Shown: positions 10,862-24,457, numbered from the stretch's first letter. The stretch is 64,000 nucleotides of DNA from Vermamoeba vermiformis (GCA_045837725.1 JBEWZL010000152.1:310001-374000); one strand, 5' to 3'. Numbers and translations are program-made. The notes: generated by a model not told the origin, from the sequence alone.

Positions 10862-13800
10862 TTAGAACGTTGGTCGTGCTCGCAATTGTTTCTCGAGATC
10901 TGCAATTCGTTCGCGCAGCAACTCATTTTCCAACTCCAACTTTCGTTTGTCGTCTTGATTGGCCGCGTTACTGCCACTCGTTGGTGCTGTTGAAGCTGCG
11001 GGTGTATTACCGCTTGTCATGCCAGCTGACACTTTGTCGCCGAGACCTTTCTTGATGCGCACAATCTTGCCCGTGTACAGAGCAATCAATGTCACCAAAG
11101 TACTGAACACCAACACTGCATCTGTCACGATGAACACGACAAGGGCGTTGGGAACAGCTGAATGAAACCACTCGTTAGCAAAACTTTCGTGGAGTATCGT
11201 GTTTGACAGGTGTCATAAGTAACACGTGGCACGAGTAGCAGTGACGAGTACGTATGTTTAGCATATGTTATTAACTTACTGAAGAGAATGGGAATGAGAA
11301 TCACTGCTGAGAAGCTGTAGATGTACACTGATAGCGAGACTGGTCTGGACTCGTTGTATGCTTCAGCCAAGTTGCGAGTCAAGAATGAAAGCACAATTCC
11401 GACCAACAAAAGAACGCATGACCAACCAAGAATGATGGCGAACAAGATGGTGCCAGTGCCTCCTGTTTGACACACCATCATGTATTGATCGGGTCCAAGA
11501 CTCTCGCGGTATGGTGCGGCAACAGGAGCATCGAGAACTGTCCACGTGATCAACACAGCAGTATAAACAGCTAAGATGCCGGCCAAGAATGGTGCCAGCT
11601 TCGCATCAGTGATCTTCTTGATGACGAGACTCTTTGTTGACAAGCGCCACAGACGATAAAGCTTCACAAAGATGCTTCCATAGATGAAACCAAAGCCCAA
11701 CTGTAGCAAGTTAGTTACCAACGTCATCTAAAAGAATGAAAAAGGTACTTACAGCGAACAGCCACATTGATGAAGTACACAGCGATGATGTCGTGGGAGG
11801 AATGGAGAACAAAAGAACTGACAGAAAGATGAGTGTTGCACCTCCGAGAGTGGTGTAGTGGAATGTTGGACTCGTGCCTCGAATGATCTGAGCAAAGGGA
11901 TTGAGTTAGAAACGATAGCAAGTAATAGTGCTAGGGAGCTCTCATCTTACCTTTTTGTTTCGGTGGATAATGACGAACACAACGAGACCCACGGCAATCG
12001 CAACACAGACCGCCGAGATAACTACAAATGCAATTCTGAGAGCATAAGGAAGTGTCACTTCGTAATCAAACACGGGTCGCTGAGCACCAATGAACAGAGC
12101 ATAAGCTGTTTGTTGTTCATGACGTCCGTACTTGTCGAGGAGTCCAGTTCCATGCATCAACTGTTGCGGACTGGAACTCGTCGAGTGACACTTCGTCGTT
12201 CAGGTACTGCGACAATCGAAAGCCCAGCGCATAATTGAACTCGCTGTACTGCTCCAGAGGCAAGTCAACAACCGCGTTGAGGCTGTTTTGAGCCGCCTTG
12301 CTTGAGGCAACCATCGTCGAAGCGGTCAAGTTGCTGAACCCGACATTGAGAAAGATGCTCGCGTTCATCAATGAGTCGCGCACTGGATCCCAGCCAAGAC
12401 CAAGAAGTACTGATTGAAGGTACTGCGAAGGCTGGCTGACAAAAGACAAAAAGTCGTAGGTAGCTTGAAGTCGCTCCGCAGGAATGAAGTTTGAGATTGC
12501 CATGGTCCATCCTAGCGTAGCTGCGTATGGTGCTCTGTTGAGTCCGAGACTGTCCATGTACGGACACAGCTCTTGAGTGCACTCTTCCATTTGTTTCGTG
12601 TTTCTGTTGTACACTGTACGAGAGCCAGGAGTGAGTGACATGCCTGTCACATTGGCCACGACGGAGGTGTTCAGTTGAGAGCGAACAGAAATGTCAGCCC
12701 AATCGAGGGCTAGAGCACAACGTCCCTCAGTCCAGGGATCTCGCATGTTTTCGGAATCCAACAGCGGACTGGTCCGAACAATCTCGCGCAAGATCTGTGC
12801 TGCTTCACGGAATGCTGGTGTGTTGACCATGATATCCATATTCGTGGGGTCGAAGAACATTCCTTGTTTTGTGCCAAGACTCTGAATCATGGGAGCAGCA
12901 ATTGTCCAAATCCAGTACGCGGTCGGGATCCATCCGGTTGTGTTCTTCGTGCCAACGCAAACGCCGTAGTCAGGAATACCGTCGTTGTTCAAGTCTTGAC
13001 CATCAAGCTTTTTCATGACGCTGATAAAGTCGTCCCTAAACAAAAGGAGGGTTAAAAGAAGGCTCGAGTGTGGCCACAAATGGCACCGCTTCTATTTTAA
13101 CTACGAATTAAGAAGAGAACCATGGAGATAATTATGTGCATAAGTTGCGTCGTAAATGGCTGCATATCAGCAGCGGACAATTATTAGGCACTTTGATGCA
13201 GCGCAAACACTAATTTCTTGATTTTGCTTGTGGTGCTCGCAGCCAAATCCGAAAAAAATTGAAATTTGTTCTTCGTTTTAGCTTGCCGAGCCAAGTTAGG
13301 AAAGGGACTCTATTTTTTTAAAATTTCGATCCCTTGTTTTAATCAATCTCCGAAATTTGCCGCCTTTTTAGGCAACTTCAGAACTTCTACTCACCATGTC
13401 TGAGGAACATCTAAACCAAACTTTTCGAGCACATCCTTACGATAGAACATGTAATGGAAGTCTAACAAATAAAATCAGCAATTAATGTTATTGTTCCAAA
13501 AGTCTACAACCGAATTTAGCATGTCAAATTTCTGACGCCTTCAAAAACGTGCGTGTAAGCTTACCTCCGTCAATAGGAACAGTATAAATTTCGCCATCGT
13601 ATGCACTATTCGTTGATCGTTGAAATACTGCAACATCGTTCCATTTCAGCGCTGCATCGTTGCGGATTAACTCCGTCAAAGGTGCAATCATTGGTCGTTG
13701 TTCAGGATCGCATTCAGAGCATAAAATAAGCTCGCTCTTGGTTTGGCCTGGGAACACAAATGCGTCATAGAATGGCGAACCCTTTCGTAAGTCTGCCAAC

Positions 13801-14041
13801 ATTTGATCCACCAAATCTCCTTTAGTACCGAACGACACGATGTTCACCTAACAAAAAATGGCGTTTAAATTATTATTGCAATAATAAAATAGTAGTATAC
13901 CTTGTTGCCGGTGGCAGCTTCGTATCCGGGAACATGAATTTCAACAAGTGGCACTTGTCTTTCAAACATCACAATGTTGATTGTCTCTGAGCAGGCAAGG
14001 CGCGCTGTGAGCAGCAAACCCACTAATAAATAGCGAAGCAT
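10862..14041 (-). CDS. GABA-B-like class C GPCR with solute-binding ectodomain (copy A)
   Basis: The start ATG (14041) opens a signal peptide (MLRYLLVGLLLTARLACS). Next comes an ectodomain like bacterial family 1 extracellular solute-binding proteins (ADLRKGSPFYDAFVFPGQTK, TVPIDGG, GRCALALDWADISV, ALGWTMAISNFIP type segments). Seven hydrophobic helices follow in exons around 12160-11290, in the class C GPCR style (VTLPYALRIAFVVISAV, ILGWSCVLLLVGIVLSFL). The C-terminal exon (11161-10862) holds the last helix and a Leu-rich coiled coil (KRKLELENELLRERIADLEK). Compared with copy B there is one extra base near 12141-12147, exactly between ectodomain and membrane domain, shifting the frame +1. Taken literally, copy A would make a truncated soluble ectodomain. 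Otherwise it looks intact. Ligand unknown. Confidence 0.85.
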
Positions 14042-14319
14042 GTTGTTGCTGTGCTTCCTCTCTGGTTGAAAAATAGTTCGTCACACCAACAGAATTATTA
14101 AATCACCAAAAAAAAAAAGCACGTGTCAGTTTGTGTCGGGCTAAATTCAATCTGGCATGAAGGATACTTTCTATATGAATTGCCATTCACGATAATTTAG
14201 TAATTAATTTCGGAAGTATTTGCCAAGCTTGATGAATGTGAATTCCATAAGCAGTAGATATCAAAAACAATAAATAATGAGATTACCTTATATAATATCC
14301 ATGTTATCTCCTTCTTAAC

Positions 14320-14800
14320 TTAGTACGTTGGTCGTGCTCGTAATTGTTTCTCAAGATCTGCAGAGGCGATTCTTTCTTGAAGCAACTCGTTTTCCAACTC
14401 CAGCTTTCGTTTCGCATCTGGATTGGCCATTGATGCAGTACGGCTACTGAAAAACGGTGCCGTTGATGTCGGCGGTGTCATACCAGTTGACATGCCGATT
14501 GACACTTAGTCGCCGATACCTTTCTTGATGCGAACAATCTTGCTCAAGTACAGAGCAATCAATGTCACCAAAGTACTGAATACTAACACTGCGTCTGTCA
14601 CGATGAAGAAGACGAGGGCGTTGGGACGGCTGTACAAACCACGGGTGAATGGAAATCGTTAGTCAACCGTACGGAATTAAGTTTTGGGTTACGGGCTTTT
14701 TGGGAAACCGCTATGAATGTTATCCGCAGTCTGAGGTACCTCGCATCCATACTTATCGAGAATATCCTTACGGTAGAACATATATGGAAATCTAAATTTG
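14320..14800 (-). pseudogene. Remnant of a third copy of the GPCR gene
   Basis: Between copies A and B lies a shortened relic. Its 3' part repeats the C-terminal exon: last transmembrane segment (IVTDAVLVFSTLVTLIALYL), KIVRIKKGIGD, then an in-frame TAG, then the coiled-coil tail (AKRKLELENELLQERIA, ADLEKQLRARPTY). About 120 bases upstream on the same strand is a piece of the early ectodomain exon (MFYRKDILDKYG), seen at about 14740-14790. Everything between those two exons in the full genes is missing, so a large internal deletion removed most of the ectodomain and six helices. It shows the array once had at least three members. Confidence 0.78.
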
Positions 14801-15071
14801 GTCGATTAATTAACGTGGCAATCTTTAGTAATCGGGCAGTAAATTTGCACAATACCTCCGTCACGTGATTCAAAAAGTCAATCTCCCACGAGATTGCACC
14901 TTTGTTATAAGCTTATTTGTTTCTTGCCATTTGAAGTATATTTTGTCTTTTTGGTAAAAGGAATAATTCAAGCTTTATGCCAGGGTTAGGGAATCCAGTC
15001 GACTGCTGTTAACGTTGAAATAAATTTAAATTTTACCTTACTATAATACATGTTTTGTATTCGGCCCGAAC

Positions 15072-17917
15072 TTAGTACGTTGGTCGTGCTCGCAATTGCT
15101 TCTCGAGATCTGCAATTCGTTCGCGCAGCAAGTCGTTTTCGAGCTCCAATTTTCGTTTGGCGTCTGGATTAGCCATTGAAGTTGTGTAACTGGCCGGGGC
15201 TGTTGAAGTTGCGGGTGTATTTCCGCTTGTCATGCCAGCTGACACTTTGTCGCCAAGACCTTTCTTAATGCGAACAATCTTGCTCAAGTACAGAGCGATC
15301 AATGTCACCAATGTGCTGAACACCAACACTGCGTCTGTCACAATGAACACGACAAGGGCGTTGGGGACGGCTGTACGAAACCAGTCGTTAGCAAAACTTT
15401 CGTGGAGTATCACGTTTGACAGGTGTCATAAGTAACACTTGGCACGGGCATCAGTGCCGAGTACGTGTGTTTAGCACATGTTATCAACTTACTGAAGAGA
15501 ATGGGAATGAGAATCACTGCTGAGAAACTGTAGATGTACACTGATAGCGAGACTGGTTTTGATTCGTTGTATGCTTCAGCCAAGTTGCGAGTCAAGAACG
15601 AGAGCACGATTCCGACCAACAACAGAACACACGACCAGCCAAGAATGATGGCAAAGAGAATGATGCCAGTGCCTCCCGTTTGGCACACCATCATGTATTG
15701 ATCGGGTCCAAGACTCTCGCGGTATTGAGCGGCAGATGGTGGATCTAGAACGGTCCAGGCAACAAGAAGGGCGGTATACACAGCCAAGATACCGGCCAAG
15801 AATGGTGCCAGCTTCGCGTCAGTGATCTTCTTGATGATGAGACTCTTAGTTGAGAGTCGCCACAAGCGATACAGCTTCACAAAGATGCTTCCATAGATGA
15901 AACCGAAACCCAACTAGAACGAATGTCAGCCAAGAACAACCAATTTAAGGACGAAAATACTTACAGCGAACAGCCACATTGATGAAGTACACAACGGTGA
16001 TGTCGTGGGAGGAATGGAGAACAAAAGAACTGACAGAAAGATGAGTGTTGCACCTCCAAGAGTGGTGTAGTGGAATGTTGGACTCGTGCCTCGGATGATC
16101 TGAGCACATGGATTGAGTTAGAAACGATAGCAAGTAACAGTGCCCGAGAGGATCAATCTTACCTTTTTGTTTCGGTGAATAATGACGAACACAACGAGAC
16201 CCAAGGCAACGACAACACACACGGCAGAGATGGCAACGAAAGCTATTCTGAGCGCGTCAGGAAGTGTCACTTCGTAGTCGAATACTGGGCGTGGGGCACC
16301 AATGAAGAGAGCATAAGCTGTTTGTTGTTCACGACGTCCGTACTTGTCAAGGAGTGAGTTCCATGCATCAACTGTTGCGGCCTGGAATTCATCGAGTGAA
16401 ATCTCATCGTACAAGAACTGCGAGAGCTTGACACCAAGAGCCAAGGTGTATTCGTTGTACTTCTCCAAGGGCAAGTCAGCGACTGCGTTGAGACTGTTCT
16501 GAGAGCCTTTGTTCGAGGCTACCATGGTCGTGGCAGTGAGATTGCTGAAACCGACGTTGAGGAAGATCTGAGGGTCCATCTGTGAATCACGCACGAGATC
16601 CCAGCCAAGACCAAGGAGCACTGACTGGATACTATGAGCAGGCTGACTGACATATGACAAGAAGTCGTAGGTAGCTTGCAATCGACTTTGAGGAATGAAG
16701 CGAGAGATTGCCATGGTCCATCCAAGAGCTGCTGCGTATGGTGCTCTGTTGAGTCCGAGACTGTCCATGTACGGACACAGCTCTTGCGTGCACTCTTCCA
16801 TTTGTTTCGTGGCTCTGTTGAACACTGTACGAGACCCCGGAGTGAGTGACATGCCTGTCACATTGGCCACGACGGAGATGTTGAGCTGAGAGCGGACGGC
16901 AATGTCACCCCAATCGAGTGCAAGTGCACAACGGCCTTCAGTCCAGAGATCGCGAATATTTTCGATTGGGCTGTAGCGTGCGATCTCGCGCAAAATTTCT
17001 GCAGCGTCACGGAAAGCAGTAGTATTGGCCATAATGTCCATATTGTTAGGATCAAAGAAGAGGCCTTGCTTGGTACCCAGGCTTTGAAGCATTGGAGCGG
17101 CAATTGTCCAAATAAAATAAGAAGACGGGATCCATCCGGTTTGGTTCTTTGTCTCGACACAAGCGCCGTAGTCAGGAATGCCATCATTATTGAAGTCCTG
17201 GCCATGAACAGTCTTCATTACGTTAATAAAGTCAGCCCTAAATAAATAAAGTTATTTTTGGTCCCGGATTCAATTTCGAAACTGCCGAATCGGCAGTTAA
17301 ATGTGACTCACCATGTCTGAGGAACGTCTAAGCCGTACTTTTCCAATATGTCTTTGCGATAGAACATGTAATGAAAGTCTATAAAGAAAATATTAGCAAT
17401 GACAAGATCAAACATGTCAATCAACAAACCTCCGTCAATAGGAACAGTATAAATTTCGCCATCGTACGCACTATTAGTTGATCGTTGAAATACTGCCACA
17501 TCGTTCCATTGCAGCGCTGGATCGTTGCGAATATACTCCGTCAAAGGTGCAATGAGTGGTCGTTGCTCTGGATCGCATTCTGAGCATAGAATGAGCTCGC
17601 TCTTAGTCTGGCCTAAGAAAACGAACGCATCGTAGAACGGCGAGCCTTTTCTTAAGTCCGCTTCAATTTGATCTAAAAGGTCTCCAAAGGATTCGATGGA
17701 CACAATGTTCACCTAACAAAATTAGAGCTTAGCTAATCGCATATAAGCTTATTAAGTCTATATTTACCTTGTTGCCGGTGGCTGCTTCGTATCCAGGCAC
17801 ATGAATCTCAACTAGAGGCACTTGTACATCGTTCATAACGATGTTAATTGTCTCAGATCGAGCAATGGTTAAGAGACTTGCTATAAGCAGCAAAGCGACT
17901 AAACAATATCGCAACAT
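15072..17917 (-). CDS. GABA-B-like class C GPCR with solute-binding ectodomain (copy B)
   Basis: The cleanest copy of the array. ATG at 17917 and signal peptide MLRYCLVALLLIASLLTIAR. The ectodomain exons include ADLRKGSPFYDAFVFLGQTK, DFHYMFYRKDILEKYGLDVP, GWIPSSYFIWTIAAPML and GRCALALDWGDIAVRS. The ectodomain reads straight into helix 1 (LPDALRIAFVAISAVCVVVA) through AWNSLLDKYGRREQQTA with no frame break. Later exons carry the remaining helices, and the last exon (about 15384-15072) has helix 7 and the coiled coil ending LEKQLRARPTY. Known relatives are the GABA-receptor-like (Grl) GPCRs of social amoebae and relatives with periplasmic-binding-protein ectodomains. A role in sensing an extracellular small molecule is inferred. 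Very similar to copy A, so the duplication is fairly recent. Confidence 0.9.
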
Positions 17918-19187
17918 GTTAGTTCGCTCGCGTGGTGTTATTTACAACTTGAATTTAGAAACTATCACGAAAAAATATGAACTTGCCTTTTCTCGTTGAT
18001 TTGTGTTTCCATGAGCCATCAATCTTGACGCAATCTCGCTTAAAATAGCAGCAAAATTGGGTATATTCCCTCGATTTTAAGGCACAAAGAGCATCAATAG
18101 TCTTATACCTCTTCCTCCTAAGAAAAAACTCGTGTCAGATCTCGATTCATCTTTTCAATGTTTACACTAACATTTATAAGCATGGTTATGAATAAGAAAA
18201 TACCTCTTTATCTACGGTTACGCGAGGATATTGACGCCAGAATACAGTTCATTGACCACGAGCAAAAGAAGAAATTAGATCCCAAATCCAACCTAGGTTT
18301 ACGTTCTCGTCAGTGCATGAAGAGCAAAAATAGACTAAATCGAACAAACTTTATAAATCCTAGTTTACCATAGTAGGAATCGGCACGCTCGTCAAGAGTT
18401 GATGACGTATTGCCGAAAGCTTTGAGTAGTCAGTGCACGATCCAGCAGCAAATTTAGTACTTGATTAATGTTTGATGAGTATGGAGGATTAGTACATTAT
18501 TTATGAGGCCAAACATCAATGTAGTTGCAAGTTTTTTTTAGATTCGCTGTCACAAGCCGAAAAGGCTTTAAATTGAGGGAAACGTAGTAAATTACTGAAT
18601 TATTGTTGAATAACACGTGTATATAAAAGATATACCAATGTAAACCTGTATAATGAGGAAGAGAGAAAGTGAGACTAAGTACGGCCAAATTCTTACGTCT
18701 TTTATGCGAGATTTGGAATTTGAAATTAATTAAAGGTAGCTATTGTAACGTATTTTTCTTTAATAAGTACGTTCGCCTTTAAACAGCAATGTGGATTGAA
18801 TTGCCAAATGATAAAAGAGATTTGGATTAATTAATTTGGTATCAAATATCTTTTGCAATATAAGGAATAATTACTTTCACATAATTCACAATTTACGGCA
18901 AATATCGGTGCATACCTTGCAAATCCAAACCAAAATTTGCAATCCAACGACTGTAATTTACTTTTTTAATACAGCTCGCTCAGAAGACCTCTTAATCTCG
19001 TACTCGTACGATATAAGAAATAAATAAGCACTTGTTGTTATTATGCAAATGTTTTGGCTTGATAATTCCAAAAATAGGTTTGACATTTATCGAGAAGAAG
19101 ATTACTCGTAAAATCTACGCGGAGATATTGTTTTCGTTCTATTCATATTATTAAAGTAACGACAATAGGACGTGCTATAAGCCGTAA
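17918..19187. other. Long intergenic stretch
   Basis: AT-rich, 1.27 kb. One open frame at 18158-18373 (+) starts MFTLTFISMVMNKKIPLYLR and is rich in charged residues after that, but it has no relative I recognise and no clear splice partner. It could be a small gene, an unplaced exon or chance. The rest holds AT-rich sequence with no coding or RNA signal that I can see. The promoters of GPCR copy B and the RasGAP gene must lie here. Confidence 0.35.
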
Positions 19188-22100
19188 ATGGCGCACAGAG
19201 TGCGATCGGATGTGCACTTATTACAAGAAGTTGCTGAGGAGATAAAAGAGCTCGAGAAGGAAGTTACTTGCACGAAAGATAATACTAGAGAGTCTTATTC
19301 AGGAACAGCTGATACTGCTTCATCATCGGGCAGGACATCTGAGGTAATTGCAATTCCAAAAAGAAAATTAATCAAAATTATTGATTACAATTCGTCCCGA
19401 TAAAAAATTTGACGCCCGTTGATGTATTTCGTAATACTTCGATCCAATTGTATTAAAATAATTCAATAATGGATTGATTGATTAATTCACCAGATCCACA
19501 ATTAACAACGTTATAAATTGAATCGCATTATTTATTAATTAAAACATGTAGGCTGGCGAGGATAAATCTCCAAAGACCCCTCGAGGAGCAACAGATCCAA
19601 CTGTAGCACCTGTCGTCCTAATCTACACAGACGAGCAGAAAATAACAGTAGATCCGACCTACAATCTCGTAATCGATAATTTATTAGCCGATCTATCTGT
19701 AAATGTCAGCGATATGAAAGTACAGCATAATTCTGCACCAAAACCGTTAACCACATCCAAGGAGTACCATTCTAACCCAAATCCGTCATTAATTGGCACC
19801 AGACGTAAGTTTAAAGGCTATTAATGTTAATTTAATGAAATAACGAGGGCTAGCATTTATATTAATGGAACTCAATAAAGCGAAGCTGATTTTCTCTTTC
19901 AATATCAGATGCTGGATCTGGTCCACCACCGACAAGAGTACCTCCAATTCAAACCAATTCAAATAGCAATAGCGATGCTGAGTCACCTTCTCCTCGAAGC
20001 CAAGCAAATCCAGCACCTTCAAGTCCAAAAGGACACGTAAAACAAAATTCAGGTACTTAATTCGCGCGATTTAATTCAAATTGAGCTGTTTTAGCCTTAT
20101 TTAACTATAATACAGCAGACTTAATACTAAGGACTGCTTTCCTATTAAGACTATTTTTTGACCCAAACGAGATCTAACTTTCAACCTGCTTTATTTCGAT
20201 TCTTGATAAGCTTTACTTGACAATATAATTAATTGGACTATTATACGCGTAGCCCCGGCGCCAGTGAAGCTAGATCCGGTTCAGAAAGGCGCATCCCTTA
20301 GTTTGGCGAAAGGACCATTTCTTAGGCATTGCAGGCCGATACAGAGATTTATTGGAGCTGCTATTAGATAACTTAGAGTACGTACTTATGTACCTTCCTC
20401 GCGAGCCCAGATTATTCCGTTTGTTTTCTGAAGATTTTCAAGATCGAAATCCAGATCTGCAAGCTTTTTGAAACACAACTCGCATTATTATCGATTGAAA
20501 TGAGATCAGGGCATTAATTGATCGAATAGGTACACTGCTGCGTTATCGCAAGGAGTAGATCCAGCCGAAATGGATCAGTTCGCGCGTTTACTCGTCAATA
20601 TATTCTCGCATTATAACAGAACTTTGCCGTTGATCAGAGAATTGATTGAAGGTGAATTCAAACTGGTTAATGAAGCGAATAAGGGCGCTATTCTGCGAGG
20701 CAACAGTATGACGAGCAAGATCGAGTCTGCTTATTCTCGTATCCTTAATCAAACTGTTATAATATGCTATGCGTCTTACATTAGACCAAAATATACGCAG
20801 ATAATGCTAATACTCCGTTTCCTTATGAAATTTTATTTACGGATCAGATCTGCCCGTTACACGAGCAATCTAAGGCAGTTTTCTTAATTTCCTTAACGTA
20901 CATCTCTTCTTTAATACAGGAAAGATCGGGTTAGGCTATTTAAAGCTCTTATTCAACGACTTATTCCAACAAATCCTTGGCAACGATCAACTCGATCTCG
21001 AAATCGACCCTAAGAAGGTTTCAAATCGAGGGTTACTAGCGAAGCACGAAGAACAGTTGCGCAGCTATGTCAAATTGTTCTTAGATCGTATCACTAGCTA
21101 TGCTATGATCGAAAAAATGCCTCGCGAAATTAGGTACCGATTGGATCTGGACTTTGAAAGCATTACGACGCCTTAAAAAGCCGTGATAATGCTTAATGGT
21201 ATTATACAAACATATATTAATGCTTATTTATTGCAGGGCCATCGCTGGTTTTACAGCTGAATACGCTAAAGTTTACTCGCCGGATCAGATCAGTCCTTTA
21301 GTCGGTGGATTCGTCTTATTAAGGTATTTATATACACCAACACTATATTAAACCTTATTTATTAATAATTTGTATTTAGATACTTGACTCCTGCTATTGT
21401 AACCCCGGAAAGTTTTGACCTGGTGCCCGAAGGTGTTTCAGTGACGCCCAAAGGACGAAGAAATTTAATATTAATCGCCAAAGTACTTCAGGTAAGTAAT
21501 AGCATGCCTAAATTTACTTAAACTTAATCTCAAAGCGGATTTTCTTTATTATTAATTATTTTTTGATTAGTAATTTTGTTTTATTCTACGATTCAATCAG
21601 GTTACTCGATAAAACTGTATGTTTAATTATGTACCTTTCCAATAGAATATTTCCAATGCCCAAACATTCGATAAGAAAGAAGAGTACATGACAGTACTCA
21701 ACGATGTCGTCAATGAAAATGCTCCGCGCATGGTGACCTACTTGAATATGATATCTACCGATCCCTTAGTATCCAGTAATAAGGATGGTATGTTCAGAAA
21801 AAGTGCAATTCAAAGCTGACATCCGCCTTAAGCTAAACGCTGACATTTTTTTCAAATTTATAATCTTGTTACATTTAATCGTATAGTTACTCTATTTCAT
21901 TAAAGTATGTTCATATTGGTACTCGAGATTAATTTTTATGCTTTTAGCATTACCATGGGAAGATCTGACGTTCAATGTTTTGGATCGGTTCTTTGAGACT
22001 AAGAAAGTTGATTTGCACGACTTGTTCCATTTACACAGAGGCCTATTTAACAACATTAACAAGATCAAAGCCGTTTTATCAAAGAAGGTACGGTCAAATC

Positions 22101-24457
22101 ATTAATTCAGTAGTCTTGCTCACGTGCTAATATTTCCTTATTTGGCAATAGTACCCGAACGAATTTGCAGCTCCGTTAAGTCCCAAAGGCAACTCCTCGC
22201 CGCCCTTGAACAATTCAGGAGACTCCCCGCGTGGAGAACATCACTCCAATCAGTCCAGCAACAGCCCAACATTGATGCCTAACCCGCACATCCCTACTTT
22301 GGAAGACCCAAATTCTTCTTCTACAACACCCTCTGGGGCACCTGCAAAGCGAATCATGTTGTCGCGGTCGCGCACTAACTTCCCTGAGCCTAATGTGGCC
22401 GTTCCTAGTAACACGAGTCCGACAAACACGACCGCAACACAAGGCCGCGGCACGTTTTCAATCGGTCTGTCGCGCCGTTCATCCACGTCATTTGACAAGG
22501 ACATGGAGCAGTCTATGAAGTTGTTGAGGCTGTGGGAGGAAAAGAGAGGCAGCAGCGATAAACGATCGATCAGAGGTACGTTGTCCTAGTGTCTGAAAAT
22601 TGCCTCTGAAGAGCTGTTCCTAACGTGATATCTTTCCATATTTAGAGTTTTATATGAGCATCGCGAGGTTGTTGGGCGAAATGGGCCCGCCACCAGTCAA
22701 CAGCACACCTGCAAAGTCCACTCGTAAGTCACCCTTTGACACGTGTCAACCAAGTGACATCTTCGAAGTGTCACGTGATACTAATGCTTTCCAATTATAG
22801 TATCGAGTGGGGATACCTCAGGTGAGGAAGATTATTCGTCATTTTTCTATCCTGGTCCTGCGAGCAAGAACGGCAACATTGTGTTCTATCTCATTGTGTC
22901 AAGGTAGGACTCACTCACTTGCTTCAATCTCGTTCAGCAGCGAAGCAATCAATGCTGGATCTGACCACGCGTTCATGAAAAAGTGTCGGGTGGATCCTAA
23001 CGATTTATTTTTCACAGAATCACGGAGAGATCCATGACCGAGCCTCAAAAGCTGATGGAGCACGTGAAGTCAACGGTTGACAGCGCTACCAAAAATGGAA
23101 ATTATTCGTTTGTGCTTGACATGTCATGGTCGAACTTTGACACGGGCATGACACGAAAGTTCATGAACAATATTGGCACTTTGATCGATTTAGATTACAG
23201 GTACGAGTTTATACAACACTTGCCTAATATGGAAATATGATAATTTATACTTTTATAGCTATAAGAAGAGAATGAAAGATATTTGGGTGGTGCATCCGAC
23301 ACCTGCATTCCAAGCCGTATTTTTCTTCTTGAAGTCCTTCATTAAAAGCAAAACTGCAAAGAAGATCCGACAGTTCTATAATTGGCGCGAGTTGACAGAA
23401 GTAATCGCCTTGGATAACATTCTGTTGCCCGAACAATCGAAGAATTTCATCACAAAGGCCTATCGCGTCATTAAAATTAACGCAAAGAATAAGAAACAAG
23501 AGCGCGTGATCAAATTCACGCCCAATTCATTGCTCAATATCGATCCGTAAGTCTTTGCAATAATTTTTTCACGGGATGACAAAAGATTTTTTCTTTCAGT
23601 CGATAAAATTCTAACGTATTTTTTCCTTTTATAGTAAGTCCTCTATGATCCAAAACGAGAAAATGTTAGACGATATTGAAGAGATTAGTTGTCCCTCAGA
23701 AAAAGAAATTGTGTTGAAATTCTCAGAATTGTCCATGGAACGAGACAGGCGCAAGAAAAAGAGCTCAATTCCGTTGATTAATAATCTGACCAAGTCCAAG
23801 AAAGAAGATTTGGCTGTACGACGATACACGTGCCTGTCAAAAGCGGATCGGGACAGCATCATCGAGGACATTTTTGCAGCTGGATATTACTTGGAAAACT
23901 TCAAAGGTCAACAAGAGTTCCATATTGTTAAAGTCAACAACGTTGGCAAGCGACAAGAACGGACGTTTAAGTTCACGTGCGACTCGTTGCTGAATCTGGA
24001 CGACCAGAAGATCAAGACTGAGATCAGTTTTGCGGGCATAGATCAGATCAAGTCTGACGAAACTGACGATAAGAACATTATATTTAAGTCAAAGGTACGT
24101 CTTATTAATAGACATTTATTTTATATAAGCTTTTCTTAATCATCAAACCGAGTAAAAATTGTGACATCTCGGTTCATGAAAAATATTCAGTGAACCGTGC
24201 AAGTTGCTAACTTCTTTGATCTTTGCAGCTATCAGCAAGCAACCGAGTGCTCATTTGTCGCTCGCGGTCTGAACGAGACTCGCTCCTGTCACGGTTAACA
24301 GCAGCCGTTGCCGTTTACCAATCCGCTGCTCGTCGCCAACAAGACGAAATGCAGCACGGCGTCATTGGTACGTATTTGTATTTGAATAACTTATTATTAT
24401 CTAATTAGCTCTTTCTAATGTCATTTTTTAACAGACTACTTCGCCAACCAAATGTAA
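19188..24457 (+). CDS. Neurofibromin-like RasGAP with Sec14-PH region
   Basis: Predicted GTPase-activating protein for Ras, about 1,100 residues over more than a dozen exons. Exon 1 is 19188-19343, joined in phase to an exon starting 19552. After a Ser/Pro-rich N-terminus, the RasGAP domain runs from about 20570 to 21790: VNIFSHYNRTLPLIRELIEG, the ILRGNSMTSK loop, SPLVGGFVLLRYLTPAIVTP (the FLR-like motif) and RRNLILIAKVLQN. A low-complexity Ser/Pro/Thr linker (22206-22570) follows. The C-terminal part begins FYPGPASKNGNIVFYLIVSR and continues as a Sec14-like lipid-binding domain (YKKRMKDIWVVHPTPAFQAV), then PH-like segments to TAA 24455-24457. RasGAP plus Sec14-PH is the neurofibromin arrangement. 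The protein is much shorter than animal NF1. No frame break is seen. Confidence 0.87.

Noticed and set aside
12635-13055. Open frames on the plus strand opposite the GPCR ectodomain
   Set aside because: Shadows of the real minus-strand exons; their translations have no family resemblance and occur in both duplicated copies.
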